Assembly: GCF_000721495.1 (NCBI RefSeq)
Contig: NZ_JOHY01000005.1
Span: 62,001 to 126,000 of the forward strand
Length of the DNA: 64,000 nt
Direction: 5' to 3'
From: Streptomyces sp. NRRL F-5123
GTDB lineage: Bacteria; Actinomycetota; Actinomycetes; Streptomycetales; Streptomycetaceae
The notes under the pieces were generated by a model. That model did no database searches, was not told the origin of the DNA, and saw only the letters and a list, made by a program, of their open reading frames with translations. This document shows, piece after piece, positions 28,465 to 37,152 of the stretch (within the stretch, counting starts at the first letter, position 1; every line of letters starts with the position of its first letter). A program made the position numbers and the translations under genes.

Positions 28465-29148
28465 CTACTCGAAGTTGATGCCAACTTCGCGTGCCAGGCT
28501 CAGGGCCAGCTCCATCGACCCTGGGCCTTGCACTGTTGCACCCTTGAAAAACGACACTCCGCCCACATCGAGTAGGGTCGAGTTTTCGAACCGAACCGTT
28601 CCCATTTTCACGTTGCCGAACTGGCCCCCTGTAAGGTCGCAGTTCACATACCTCACGTTGTGCATCTCCGCAAACTGGAAGTCGGCTCCACTCATGCGAC
28701 AGTCGATGAAAGCCACCGCGTAGAGCTTGGTGTTGCGGAACATGGCCGGGGCGATTGTGCAGTTTTCGAAGGTCACGTCCCGGAAGGTCCCCGCCTTCCA
28801 CGAGGAACCGGTCATTCGGCTGCCGGTCACCGTGCAGCGGATGAACGAGACGTCCTGTGCCGAGACTTCGGCGAAATCGCAGGTCACGATGCGTGAGTCA
28901 CTGATCTGGCTTCGAACCAGCCTCGTACCGGTGAAGCGCAGGTTCTCAAACGCGCACCCGTCTACTTCCAGGGCCTCAACGTCCCGACCGATCAGGTGCT
29001 CACCGTCGAACAGAAGGCCCTTGACAATGGCGTCGTCCTCAAAGTCATCTCTGGGCATCTCAGCAGCGCGGAGGCCGCCGGGGATTCGTGGTGCGTCGGG
29101 GTTCTTAACCCGCGCAACCTTGCCACCTTGACGAGCAATCTGAGGCAT
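28465..29148 (-). CDS. pentapeptide-repeat protein
   Basis: 227 residues. ATG 29148 lacks a clear ribosome site, so a shorter start is possible. From about residue 45 a run of A(D/N)LxX-type pentapeptide units is seen (GCAFENLRFTGTRL, ITCDFAEVSAQDVSF, FENCTIAPAMFRN, ADFQFAEMHNVRYVN), a right-handed beta-helix. Family members such as McbG, AlbG and Qnr protect DNA gyrase by DNA mimicry. It converges on the HExxH gene with a 14-base gap, so it might give immunity to the nearby peptide product. Many pentapeptide proteins have other roles, and link to the locus is only by position. Confidence 0.8.
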   Translation of the reverse strand: MPQIARQGGKVARVKNPDAPRIPGGLRAAEMPRDDFEDDAIVKGLLFDGEHLIGRDVEALEVDGCAFENLRFTGTRLVRSQISDSRIVTCDFAEVSAQDVSFIRCTVTGSRMTGSSWKAGTFRDVTFENCTIAPAMFRNTKLYAVAFIDCRMSGADFQFAEMHNVRYVNCDLTGGQFGNVKMGTVRFENSTLLDVGGVSFFKGATVQGPGSMELALSLAREVGINFE

Positions 29149-29377
29149 AGCGTAGCGATCCGTTCACCGAGCGACTGGGCGTGCTCGGATTCTACGAGAA
29201 ATCAACTCGCCGGGGTGGCGCTTCCCGCCGTAGCGCTTGAATGGATGAACAGCAGTACCCCCATGGAGGTTCGACCTCCTCGCCGGGCGGCCTCCTGGTG
29301 GGGGCAGCGCTCACCTGTCCTCGCGAGGGGTACCGCTGCCCCGATGCTCCGGTCCAAGCCAGCAGGTATGAAACAGC
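29149..29377. other. gap between pentapeptide and DUF6421 genes
   Basis: About 230 bases. A + frame from ATG 29241 runs into the next gene's antisense and is not supported. GGAGG-TTCGA-CCTCC (29266-29280) is a short hairpin. Promoter for the pentapeptide gene should lie at its left end but was not resolved. Confidence 0.4.
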
Positions 29378-29407
29378 AACAGCCCCACTGTCAGCGGTGG
29401 GGCTGTT
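29378..29407 (-). terminator. terminator with T-run after the DUF6421 gene
   Basis: AACAGCCCCAC (29378-29388) pairs with GTGGGGCTGTT (29397-29407); TT follows on the + strand and a T-containing stretch on the minus strand. It lies 10 bases past the leftward gene end at 29417. Confidence 0.75.
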
Positions 29408-29416
29408 TTGCCTGGG

Positions 29417-30835
29417 TCAAGCCTGCTGCGTGTCGGCTATCTCGAACTTGAAACCTGCCCCACTCCCGGTGATCCCCTTGGTGGAGGCGATCGTGTCACG
29501 GAGCTTCCTGGACAGCGCCTCGTAGAACATGCTGAGCGGAAACTCGTCCGCCAGCACGTCGTCCACCAGCTTGCGCGGAGGAAGAGACAGGTCGAGGGCA
29601 TCGGGACCCTTGGCCCAGACCGAGCCGGGGTGCGGCGAGAGGTAGCTCGCGACCAGGTCGTACGCGGCGAACCAGTGCACGAGCTTGGGGCGGTCGATGC
29701 CGTCCCGGTACAGCGTCTCGATCTCCTCGCAGAGCTGGTTGGTGACCTGCGGTGCACGCTCCCAGTCGATGTGCAGGGTGTTGTCCGTCCAGCGTACGGC
29801 GTCGTGCTTGTGCAGGTAGGAGAACAGCAGCTGCCCGCCGAGTCCGTCGTAGTTGCGGACCCGCGCGCCGGTGACCGGGAAGCGGAAGAGCCGGTCGAAG
29901 AGGATGGCGTACTGCACGCCCAGACCCATCGGGTGCCCCTCGGCCTGCAGCTCGACGGCGGCCCGGAAGCTGGTCAGGTCGCAGCGCAGCTCCTCCAGGC
30001 CGTACATCCAGAACGGCGCCCGCTGCTTGATCATGAACGGGTCGAAGGGCAGGTCGCCATGGCTGTGGGTGCGGTCGTGGATCATGTCCCAGAGCATGTA
30101 CGTCTGCTGCGCGAGCGCCTGGTCGGACACCAGCCGGGCCGCCTCGGGCGGCAGGTCGAGACCCAGGATGTCCACGGCGGCCTCGGTCACCACCCGGAAG
30201 CGCGCGGCCTCGCGGTCGCAGAAGATCGCACCCCAGCTCCAGGAGGCCGGGGGCTTGCGCACGGCGACGGTCTCCGGGAAGAGCACCGCGGAGTCGGTGT
30301 CGTAGCCCGGCGTGAAGTCCTCGAAGACGATCGGTACGAACTGCGGGTTGTCGTAGCGGGTGCGCTCCAGCTCGGCGATCCACTCCGGCCACATCACGCG
30401 CAGGGCGACGGCCTCCAGGTTGCGGTCCGGGTTGCCGTTCTGGGTGTACATCGGGAAGACGACGACATGGCGGCGGCCGTCGGTGCGGTCGGCGGCGGGC
30501 CGGAACGCCAGCAGCGAATCGAGGAAGTCCGGCACGCCGAAGCCCTCGTCGGCCCAGCGGCGCAGGTCGGCGGCCAGCGCGTGGTGGTAGGCCGCGTCGT
30601 GCGGGAGCAGGGCGGTGAGCCGGTCCACGGCCGCGGCGACCCGGTCCACGGCCTGCGCCGCGTCCGTGCGCGAGGGCGCGTCCTCGGCCTCGAAGTCGAT
30701 CGACCCGTCCTTGAGCTGCCAGGGCCGGACGGTCTCGACGGCCTCCTTCAGCTCGGTCCACACCGGGTGCCCGATGACGTCCTCACCGGATATCCCATGA
30801 GCAGGTGCCGTCCTCGACGAAAGAATGTCAGCCAT
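29417..30835 (-). CDS. DUF6421 family protein
   Basis: 472 residues from ATG 30835 with AGGAG 5 bases upstream; GTG 30838 is the alternative. Conserved-type features include HDRTHSHGDLPFDPFMIKQ, YGLEELRCDLTSFRAAVELQ with several His/Asp/Glu that could bind a metal, and IEWERAPQ-type aromatic patches. The family is common in Streptomyces chromosomes and has no assigned function. Single-gene unit with its own terminator. High codon-position-three GC, as in the chromosomal genes, suggests the accessory stretch ends at or before this gene. Confidence 0.75.
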   Translation of the reverse strand: MADILSSRTAPAHGISGEDVIGHPVWTELKEAVETVRPWQLKDGSIDFEAEDAPSRTDAAQAVDRVAAAVDRLTALLPHDAAYHHALAADLRRWADEGFGVPDFLDSLLAFRPAADRTDGRRHVVVFPMYTQNGNPDRNLEAVALRVMWPEWIAELERTRYDNPQFVPIVFEDFTPGYDTDSAVLFPETVAVRKPPASWSWGAIFCDREAARFRVVTEAAVDILGLDLPPEAARLVSDQALAQQTYMLWDMIHDRTHSHGDLPFDPFMIKQRAPFWMYGLEELRCDLTSFRAAVELQAEGHPMGLGVQYAILFDRLFRFPVTGARVRNYDGLGGQLLFSYLHKHDAVRWTDNTLHIDWERAPQVTNQLCEEIETLYRDGIDRPKLVHWFAAYDLVASYLSPHPGSVWAKGPDALDLSLPPRKLVDDVLADEFPLSMFYEALSRKLRDTIASTKGITGSGAGFKFEIADTQQA

Positions 30836-31047
30836 CACCGCTCCTCCACAGGAAAAATTGCCGTACCGACACCGTATCCGCGACCATGTTCCCGCTTCAA
30901 GCGGGCGAGGAGGAGATCCTCCGGCGGAACGGCTCCAGGATCGCCTTTCCTGCGGCCGATGACCCTATTCGTCCCTTGACCGTCCGGAATTCCTCCGGTG
31001 TCGAAAAGTCGTCACGGTGTGTTCGGCCCCGCGCCGTCCGGGCGGCC

Positions 31048-31053
31048 TAGGCT
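31048..31053 (+). promoter_or_regulatory. -10 box TAGGCT, 6 bases before a start codon
   Basis: The ATG at 31060 follows TAGGCT by 6 bases, so the transcript probably starts at or next to the ATG (leaderless). Confidence 0.5.
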
Positions 31054-31059
31054 GCGGGC

Positions 31060-31728
31060 ATGAGCTTCCTCACCGTCGGTCACCGCGGGGTCATGGGCGT
31101 CGAGCCGGAGAACACGCTGCGGTCCTTCCGCCGCGCCGAGCAGGCAGGGCTGGACCAGGTCGAGCTCGACCTGCACCTGAGCAAGGACGGCGCGCTCGTG
31201 GTGATGCACGACGCCGGGGTGGACCGCACCACGGACGGCAGCGGGCTCGTCCGGGACCTCACCCTCGACGAGATCCGCGCACTGGACGCCGGGCTCGGCG
31301 AGCGGGTGCCGGTGTTCGAGGAGGTGCTCGACGTGGTGCGAGGCCCGATCCAGGCCGAGATCAAGGACATCGCTGCCGCCCGCGCGCTCGCCGGCACACT
31401 GCGCGAGCGCGGCGCCACCGGCCGGGTGAGCGTGCTCTCCTTCCACGACGAGGCCCTCGCCGAGATCCGCACGCTGCTGCCCGAGGTACCGACGGTGCTG
31501 GTGGCCGGCGGGTCCGGCCCGGACATCGTGCCCCGCGCTCAGGCGGTCGGGGCGCGCCTGGTCAGCCTGGACCTCACCCGCCTGACGCTGGACACGGTCC
31601 GCCGCTGCCACGCCGCGGGCATCCAGGTCATCGCCTGGACGGTGAACACCGCGCAGGACTGGGCGCTCGCCCGCGCCCTGGACCTGGACGGCGCCGTGAC
31701 GGACCTTCCCGCCGAGCCCGCCGCCTGA
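31060..31728 (+). CDS. glycerophosphodiester phosphodiesterase
   Basis: 222 residues. Hydrolyses glycerophosphodiesters to an alcohol and glycerol 3-phosphate. GDPD motifs are complete: GHRGVMGVEPENTL (His-Arg and Glu-Asn), LDLHLSKDGALVVMHD (the D-x-H region) and VEAEIK-type QAEIKDIA. No signal peptide, so cytoplasmic, as for UgpQ-type enzymes. Converges on the GNAT gene. The start is leaderless-like with no ribosome site. Confidence 0.9.
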   Translation: MSFLTVGHRGVMGVEPENTLRSFRRAEQAGLDQVELDLHLSKDGALVVMHDAGVDRTTDGSGLVRDLTLDEIRALDAGLGERVPVFEEVLDVVRGPIQAEIKDIAAARALAGTLRERGATGRVSVLSFHDEALAEIRTLLPEVPTVLVAGGSGPDIVPRAQAVGARLVSLDLTRLTLDTVRRCHAAGIQVIAWTVNTAQDWALARALDLDGAVTDLPAEPAA

Positions 31729-31756
31729 CAGGGCCGGGGCGGGGCTCAGCGCCCGC

Positions 31757-32290
31757 TCAGAGCTTCTTGGTGAGCAGCTCGAACTCGAGGTCGTCGCGCG
31801 TCGGCAGGCCGAACCGCTCGTCGCCGTACGGGAACGGGCTCGTCTGCCCGGTGCGCTCGTAGCCACGCCGCTCGTACCAGGCGATCAGGTCCTCCCGGAC
31901 CGAGATCACCGTCATGTGCATCTCCGCGACGCCCCACTCGTCGCGGGCGAAACGCTCCGCCTCCGCGATGATGACCTTGCCGAGCCCGCCGCCCTGCAGT
32001 GACGGCCGCACCGCGAACATCCCGAAGTATGCGTGCGCCCCGCGGTGCTCCAGCTGGCAGCAGGCCACCAGCTCCCCGTCGCGCTCCACCGCGACCAGCC
32101 GGCTGCTCGCGTTCTCGATCACCGCGAGCACGCCCTCCGGGTCGGTGCGCTGACCGTCCAGGATGTCCGCCTCCGTCGTCCACCCCGCCCGGCTGGCATC
32201 CCCGCGGTAGGCGGACTCGATCAGCGCGACCAGCGCGGGAACGTCTGCCGCGGTCGCGGCGCGAAATCTCGGCGAAGCGGCGGTGTCCAT
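31757..32290 (-). CDS. GNAT-family N-acetyltransferase
   Basis: 177 residues, ATG 32290 with TAGTGT (minus strand, 32304-32299) 8 bases before it, leaderless type. The GNAT core is visible: GMFAVRPSLQGGGLGKVIIAEAERFA is motif A with the acetyl-CoA loop Q-x-x-G-x-G/A-type QGGGLG. WYERRGYERTGQTSPFPYG is the motif B end. Substrate unknown. The upstream longer frame is not real. Confidence 0.85.
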   Translation of the reverse strand: MDTAASPRFRAATAADVPALVALIESAYRGDASRAGWTTEADILDGQRTDPEGVLAVIENASSRLVAVERDGELVACCQLEHRGAHAYFGMFAVRPSLQGGGLGKVIIAEAERFARDEWGVAEMHMTVISVREDLIAWYERRGYERTGQTSPFPYGDERFGLPTRDDLEFELLTKKL

Positions 32291-32738
32291 GACCCCGCAC
32301 ACTATCCCGCCGGTCCCCCGAACGGCTCCGGGCCCCTTTCCCCGAGACGGGGAGGGCGCCACGGCCGCGCCGCGCGCGCGTGTTTCCGGGTTGCGGCTGC
32401 GCCGCGGGCGAGCACTTTCGGGCTGCGGGCTGCGGGCTGCACCGCGGGGCGCACGTTTCCAGGGGCGCGGGGACCGCGCGGGCAACCACCTCACCGGCCG
32501 GCGGTCCGGTGCGGACCGAACCGCACCCTCCGGACGTGGCGGAGTGCGGCGCCGTCCGCGCAGTTCCCCGCCGCCCCAAAAACGCTCGCCCCGCGGAGCA
32601 ATGCGCACGCGCCCCGGCGCGAAAGGGGTGGACCCACGCCCTCGGACGCCTCCGTGCGCTCGGGTGTGCGCCGCCGGGCGCGGGCAGGAAGGTGGTGGGC
32701 CGCCGGGTCGGGCGGGCGCCCGAGGGGGGGTGGACGCG
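32291..32738. other. 448-base GC-rich gap
   Basis: Between divergent GNAT and DUF5134 genes. It contains three tandem copies of GGGCTGC (32420-32440), C/G-rich low-complexity sequence and no convincing gene. Long open frames here reflect the base composition only. Confidence 0.5.
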
Positions 32739-33287
32739 GTGCACGGACCGCCGGTGGTGGCGTGGTTGCTGGTGGCGCTCAGCGCCGCGACCGCGCTCTC
32801 GTGCGTGCTGCGCCGAGAAGCACGCACGGAGGCCCTGCTGGGCACGGGCATGGCGCTGATGGCCGTCCCCCTCTCGGTGTACGAGCCGCCGCACTGGAGC
32901 CCCGCGGTGCTCGCCGCCGTCTTCGCCGGCGCGGCGGTGTACGCCCTCCGGCCCTCCGCGCACCACGCGACGGCGCACCGGATGCACCACTCGGTGTGCG
33001 CGGGGGCGATGGTCTACATGGCGGCGGCGACGGCCGGCGCGGGCCCGGCGCACTCCGCTCACGCGGGCCACGCCGCCGCCGGCGCGATGGGCACCCCGGT
33101 GCTGACGGGAGTGCTGCTGGCCTATTTCGCCGGCTACGTGCTGCGCGCGGGCACCCGGCTGGTCGCCGAGGCCGGTCCCGCCGCGCCGCCCGGCGGTGCG
33201 ACACGCCTGCGGCACGCCCCGGAGGTGGCCGCGGCGTGCCGCGTGGCGATGGCGATGGGCATGTTCGCGATGCTGCTGACGATGTGA
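32739..33287 (+). CDS. DUF5134 membrane protein
   Basis: 182 residues from GTG 32739, with AGGGGGGG upstream; GTG 32730 is possible. Five or so membrane segments (VVAWLLVALSAATALSC, LLGTGMALMAVPL, VLAAVFAGAAVYAL, GTPVLTGVLLAYFAGYVL, ACRVAMAMGMFAMLL). His-rich loops (HHATAHRMHHSVC, HSAHAGHAAA) may bind metal. This is the DUF5134 pattern, often found near M56 peptidases and copper-handling genes in Streptomyces. The following gene is such a peptidase. Confidence 0.75.
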   Translation: MHGPPVVAWLLVALSAATALSCVLRREARTEALLGTGMALMAVPLSVYEPPHWSPAVLAAVFAGAAVYALRPSAHHATAHRMHHSVCAGAMVYMAAATAGAGPAHSAHAGHAAAGAMGTPVLTGVLLAYFAGYVLRAGTRLVAEAGPAAPPGGATRLRHAPEVAAACRVAMAMGMFAMLLTM

Positions 33288-33398
33288 GCCCGGTCCGGCG
33301 TGCGGCGCGGGAGCCTTGTGACGCCTGGGACGGACGGGGTTCCGTGAGTGATACGTCACATTGCGTGCAGGCCGCCCCCGCGGCCCGCCGCCCGCTCC

Positions 33399-33404
33399 TA
33401 GGGT
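33399..33404 (+). promoter_or_regulatory. -10 box TAGGGT, 7 bases before a start codon
   Basis: Leaderless-type arrangement for the M56 peptidase gene (ATG 33412). Confidence 0.45.
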
Positions 33405-33411
33405 GATCGTC

Positions 33412-34350
33412 ATGACGGTCCCGTTCGTGCTGCTGGTACTGGGCGCACTGACGGCGGCGATGGCGCCGCGCCTGCTGTCCCGTGCCGAGTGGCCGGAACG
33501 CGAACCCGTGCTGGCCCTGTGGGTGTGGCAGTGCGTGGTCGCCGCCGTGCTGCTGTGCTGCCTCTCGGCGCTGGCGCTGACGGCCTCGGCCGCGTGGGCG
33601 GCCGTACGCGGCCATGTGTTCGCCTTCGCGCCGCACGGCGTGGTCGACGCGTACGGGCTGTCGGAATACGGCCGCGGAGCCGCGGCGCTGGCGGTGATGC
33701 TGGCGCTCGGCGGCCTGTGGACGGTCGCCATGCTCACCCGCGAGGTCCGCGGCGCCCGCGGCAGACGCCGCCGGCGGCGGGCGGAGCTTCGAGTGCGCTC
33801 ACCCCGGCTGCCGGGCGAGGACGTGCCGCCCGGAGAGCGCCTCGTCGTCCTGGAGGACGCGCGCTCGGACGCCTGGTGGCTGTCCGGCGCCGAACCGCAG
33901 CTGGTGATCACCACCACCGCGCTGCAGCGACTCAAGGGCCGCCAGTTGGACGCCGTGCTGGCGCACGAGCAGGGCCACATGCGGGCCCGTCACGACGTGC
34001 TGCTGCACTGCGCGGGCGCGCTCGCGGGCGGCTTCCCGCAGGTACCGGTCTTCGCCGCCTTCCGGGACCAGGTGCACCACCTGGTCGAGCTGGCCGCGGA
34101 CGACACCGCCTCGCGCCGGGTCGGCCGGCTCACCACAGCCCTGGCGCTGGTGGAGCTGAACGAGGAGCGCGGGGTCTTCGGTCCCGCCCCGACGCCCCTC
34201 GCGGGGCTCCCCGGCCGGGTGCACCGGCTGCTGGACCCCGCCCCGCGGCTGCCGCTGGCGCGCCGGGTGCGGATGAGTGCGTTCGCCCTGCTCGTCCCGG
34301 TGGTGCCGCTGCTCATCGCCTTCGGCCCCGGCCTGAACTCCCTGACCTGA
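33412..34350 (+). CDS. M56-family membrane metallopeptidase (BlaR1-type)
   Basis: 312 residues. Membrane segments at about 5-22, 38-60, 88-108 and 285-308. Cytoplasmic domain with zinc motif H185-E-Q-G-H189 and a downstream Glu in LVELAADDTA. This is the M56 (BlaR1/MecR1-like) peptidase domain without the penicillin-binding sensor, a short form common in Streptomyces and often encoded next to a BlaI repressor; none is adjacent here. The Arg-rich stretch (RGARGRRRRRR) after the third segment marks the cytoplasmic side. Confidence 0.85.
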   Translation: MTVPFVLLVLGALTAAMAPRLLSRAEWPEREPVLALWVWQCVVAAVLLCCLSALALTASAAWAAVRGHVFAFAPHGVVDAYGLSEYGRGAAALAVMLALGGLWTVAMLTREVRGARGRRRRRRAELRVRSPRLPGEDVPPGERLVVLEDARSDAWWLSGAEPQLVITTTALQRLKGRQLDAVLAHEQGHMRARHDVLLHCAGALAGGFPQVPVFAAFRDQVHHLVELAADDTASRRVGRLTTALALVELNEERGVFGPAPTPLAGLPGRVHRLLDPAPRLPLARRVRMSAFALLVPVVPLLIAFGPGLNSLT

Positions 34351-34459
34351 TGCGGCGCCCGATGCGACGGCGGGCGCCGTCCCGGCGATCCCCCGCGTCG
34401 CCGGGACGGCGCCCGTCTCCCTGCCCCGTCCGGGCACTGGCCCGGCGGGATGCGCTGAG

Positions 34460-34476
34460 TATATTGGCTCGGAGCC
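34460..34476 (+). promoter_or_regulatory. TATATT -10 box next to operator GGCTC-G-GAGCC
   Basis: TATATT (34460-34465) is followed directly by the 11-bp palindrome GGCTCGGAGCC (34466-34476), 20 bases before the TetR ATG. A candidate autoregulatory site. Confidence 0.5.
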
Positions 34477-34496
34477 AGTCAACGCAGGAGTAAAGC

Positions 34497-35189
34497 ATGT
34501 CCCCTCGGAGCGCTTCGGTCAATGAAGCGATGCGCAGGCGTTCCCGGGAACGGCTGCTGCAGGCCACCGTCGAACTCGTGGAGGAGCGCGGTTACGAGGC
34601 CACCACGCTGGCCGACATCACCCGGCGCGCGGGGTCGGCCAGAGGCCTGGTCTCGTATTACTTCTCCGGCAAGCGGGCACTGCTGCAGTCGGCCGTGCAC
34701 CGGCTGATGGCCGACGAGCTGGCCGCGGCGCTGGAATTCGAGCCACGGACCGGGGACGGGCAGCAGCTGCTGGCACGGGCCATCGACGGGATGCTCGGCA
34801 TCAGCGTCCGGCACACCACGCTGATGCGTACACACATGGCGGCGATCCTCCAGGAGGAGGGCTTCATCCAGTGCCCGGAGCAGCAGCGGCTGGCGTTGCT
34901 GCTCCGGGAAACCGTGACCTGCTGGGGCGCCGACAACGCGGAGGAGGAGTACCGGCTGCTGCGCGCGCTGCTGATGGGCGCGACGGTGGCGATGCTGCTG
35001 CCGGGAGCGCCGATGCCGCTGCACCGGCTGCGGGCCGAGCTGTTCCAGCGCTACGGCCTGGAGTGGGAGTGGGGCTTCCCCCCGCCGGAGCCCGCCGGGC
35101 CCACCGGTCCCGCGGCCGCCACGACCGCCTCCGATGCCTCCGGCACTGCCGGGACCGCCCCTGCCGCCACCCCTGCAACGCCGGTCTGA
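34497..35189 (+). CDS. TetR/AcrR-family transcriptional regulator
   Basis: 230 residues, ATG 34497 with CAGGAG upstream. N-terminal HTH: SRERLLQATVELVEERGYEATTLADITRRAGSARGLVSYYF is the TetR signature with the recognition helix before YYF. The C-terminal ligand domain is helical. The last 35 residues are a Thr/Ala/Gly-rich low-complexity tail. No efflux gene is adjacent, so the target may be itself or a distant gene. Confidence 0.9.
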   Translation: MSPRSASVNEAMRRRSRERLLQATVELVEERGYEATTLADITRRAGSARGLVSYYFSGKRALLQSAVHRLMADELAAALEFEPRTGDGQQLLARAIDGMLGISVRHTTLMRTHMAAILQEEGFIQCPEQQRLALLLRETVTCWGADNAEEEYRLLRALLMGATVAMLLPGAPMPLHRLRAELFQRYGLEWEWGFPPPEPAGPTGPAAATTASDASGTAGTAPAATPATPV

Positions 35190-35281
35190 GCTGGGGCGAC
35201 CCGCGCCGTACGGGCCGTTGTCGGTGGCCGGGTGCAGACTCTGTGGTGCCGGTCACATCGACGCTACGGAGGCGGCACGCC

Positions 35282-36376
35282 ATGGACGACGTGATGCTCG
35301 CGGTGGGCACGCAGAAGGGGCTGTTCCTCGCCCGCAGGGAGGGCGGCGGCGGTCGGTGGGAGATGGACGGGCCGCATTTCCCGATGCAGGCCGTCTACTC
35401 GGTGGGGATCGACACCCGGCGTGCCGTGCCGAGGCTTCTGGTCGGGGCGGACAGCTCGCACTTCGGCCCCTCCGTCTTCCGCTCCGACGACCTCGGCGCG
35501 AGCTGGCAGGAGCCGTCCAGACCCGCGGTGCGCTTCCCCGCCGACACCGGCACCTCTCTGGAGCGGGTCTGGCAGCTGCATCCGGCCGGGCCCGCGTCAC
35601 CCGACGTGGTGTGGGCCGGTACGCAGCCCGGTGCGCTCTTCCGCTCGCAGGACGGCGGGGAGAGCTTCGAGCTGGTCCGCAGCCTGTGGGAGCACCCGCA
35701 GCGCCCGCAGTGGGAGGCCGGGTTCGGCGGCCAGGCCGTGCACACGGTGGTGACGCACCCGACCGACGCCGAGCGGGTCACGGTCGCGGTGTCGACCGGC
35801 GGCGTCTACCGGTCGCAGGACGGCGGGGCGAGCTGGGCCCCGTCCAACTCCGGGGTGCAGGCCACCTTCCTCCCCGAGGAGCAGCGCTATCCGGAGTTCG
35901 GCCAGTGCGTGCACAAGATCGCCCAGGACGCGGCCGATCCGGAGCGGCTGTATCTGCAGAACCACGGCGGCGTCTACCGCAGCGACGACGGCGGGGCGCG
36001 GTGGGAGGGCATCGCGGACGGGCTGCCCGCGGAGTTCGGCTTCGCGGTCGCGACGCACAAGAGCCGCGGCGATGTGGCCTACGTCTTCCCGGTGGCCGCC
36101 GACAGCTTCCGGATGCCGCCGGACTTCCGCTGCCGCGTCTACCGCACGGAGGACGCCGGCCGCAGCTGGACGGCGCTGTCCGACGGCCTGCCCGAGGTCC
36201 CGTCGTACGGCGTGGTGCTGCGCGACGCCCTGTGGACCGACGACGGCGACCCCGGCGGCGTCTACTTCGGCAACCGGAACGGCGAGGTGTACGCCAGCGC
36301 CGATCAGGGCGACACCTGGGAGCTGGTCGCCGCGCATCTGCCCGACGTGCTGTGCGTGCGGGCGGCCGTCGTGTGA
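35282..36376 (+). CDS. BNR/sortilin-like beta-propeller protein
   Basis: 364 residues, ATG 35282 after GGAGG. Repeated S-x-D-x-G-x-x-W Asp-box motifs (FRSDDLGASWQEP, FRSQDGGESFEL, YRSQDGGASWAP, YRSDDGGARWEG, YRTEDAGRSWTA, ADQGDTWEL) show a seven-bladed-type beta-propeller of the BNR/exo-sialidase-like group. No signal peptide, so probably cytoplasmic. Actinobacterial members are annotated as glycosyl hydrolase-like or WD40/YVTN; no catalytic site could be assigned. Confidence 0.85.
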   Translation: MDDVMLAVGTQKGLFLARREGGGGRWEMDGPHFPMQAVYSVGIDTRRAVPRLLVGADSSHFGPSVFRSDDLGASWQEPSRPAVRFPADTGTSLERVWQLHPAGPASPDVVWAGTQPGALFRSQDGGESFELVRSLWEHPQRPQWEAGFGGQAVHTVVTHPTDAERVTVAVSTGGVYRSQDGGASWAPSNSGVQATFLPEEQRYPEFGQCVHKIAQDAADPERLYLQNHGGVYRSDDGGARWEGIADGLPAEFGFAVATHKSRGDVAYVFPVAADSFRMPPDFRCRVYRTEDAGRSWTALSDGLPEVPSYGVVLRDALWTDDGDPGGVYFGNRNGEVYASADQGDTWELVAAHLPDVLCVRAAVV

Positions 36377-36448
36377 CCGCCGGGCGGGCCGGCTCGCGTC
36401 CCGATCCCCGTCCGTGGCAGGCCTGTTGAGCCAGTAGAGTGACGGACC

Positions 36449-37126
36449 GTGACAGCACGACCGTTGAACGAGATTGTCGAGGCGGGCTGGGCGAAGGCGC
36501 TCGAACCCGTGGCAGGCCGAATCGCGGAGATGGGGGACTTCCTGCGGGCGGAGATCGCCGCGGGCCGCACCTACCTGCCGGCCGGACCGAACGTCCTGCG
36601 CGCCTTCCAGCAGCCGCTGGACGAGGTCAAGGTCCTCATCGTCGGGCAGGACCCGTACCCGACGCCCGGCCACGCGGTCGGCCTCAGCTTCTCGGTCGCG
36701 CCCGACGTTCGCCCGCTGCCCGGCAGCCTGGAGAACATCTTCCGGGAGCTGGGCGCGGACCTCGGGGTGCCGAGGCCGTCCAACGGCGACCTCACTCCGT
36801 GGACACGGCAGGGGGTGCTGCTGCTCAACCGGGCGCTGACCACCGCGCCACGACGGCCGGCCGCGCACCGCGGCAAGGGCTGGGAAGAGGTCACCGAGCA
36901 GGCGATCAGGGCGCTTGCCGCGCGGGACAAGCCGCTGGTGTCGATCCTGTGGGGGCGTGACGCCCGCAATCTGCGCCCGCTGCTGGGCCGGCTGCCGGCG
37001 ATCGAGTCGGCACACCCGTCCCCGATGTCGGCCGACCGCGGCTTCTTCGGCTCCCGCCCCTTCAGCCGCGCGAACGAGATGCTGCTGCAGCAGGGCGGGG
37101 AGCCGGTGAACTGGCAGCTCCCCTGA
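36449..37126 (+). CDS. ung: uracil-DNA glycosylase, family 1
   Basis: 225 residues, GTG 36449 with TAGAGT 8 bases before it (leaderless type). Removes uracil from DNA in base-excision repair. Family 1 motifs are complete: [18 protein letters not shown] with catalytic Asp, LLLNRALTT, and AHPSPMSA with catalytic His. Usual length. The host gene is independent of the phage. The neighbouring BNR-protein gene is not related in function. Confidence 0.95.
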   Translation: MTARPLNEIVEAGWAKALEPVAGRIAEMGDFLRAEIAAGRTYLPAGPNVLRAFQQPLDEVKVLIVGQDPYPTPGHAVGLSFSVAPDVRPLPGSLENIFRELGADLGVPRPSNGDLTPWTRQGVLLLNRALTTAPRRPAAHRGKGWEEVTEQAIRALAARDKPLVSILWGRDARNLRPLLGRLPAIESAHPSPMSADRGFFGSRPFSRANEMLLQQGGEPVNWQLP

Positions 37127-37152
37127 GCGGCCGAAAACGGTACTCTGCCCGG

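Noticed and set aside
29241..29525. Possible + strand small Cys-containing gene
   Set aside because: It crosses the terminator at 29378-29407 and the end of the leftward DUF6421 gene; no ribosome site.
32283..33287. 335-codon frame from 32283 covering the DUF5134 gene
   Set aside because: The first 150 codons are low-complexity Arg/Gly/Pro from a GC-rich gap; the family starts at about 32739.
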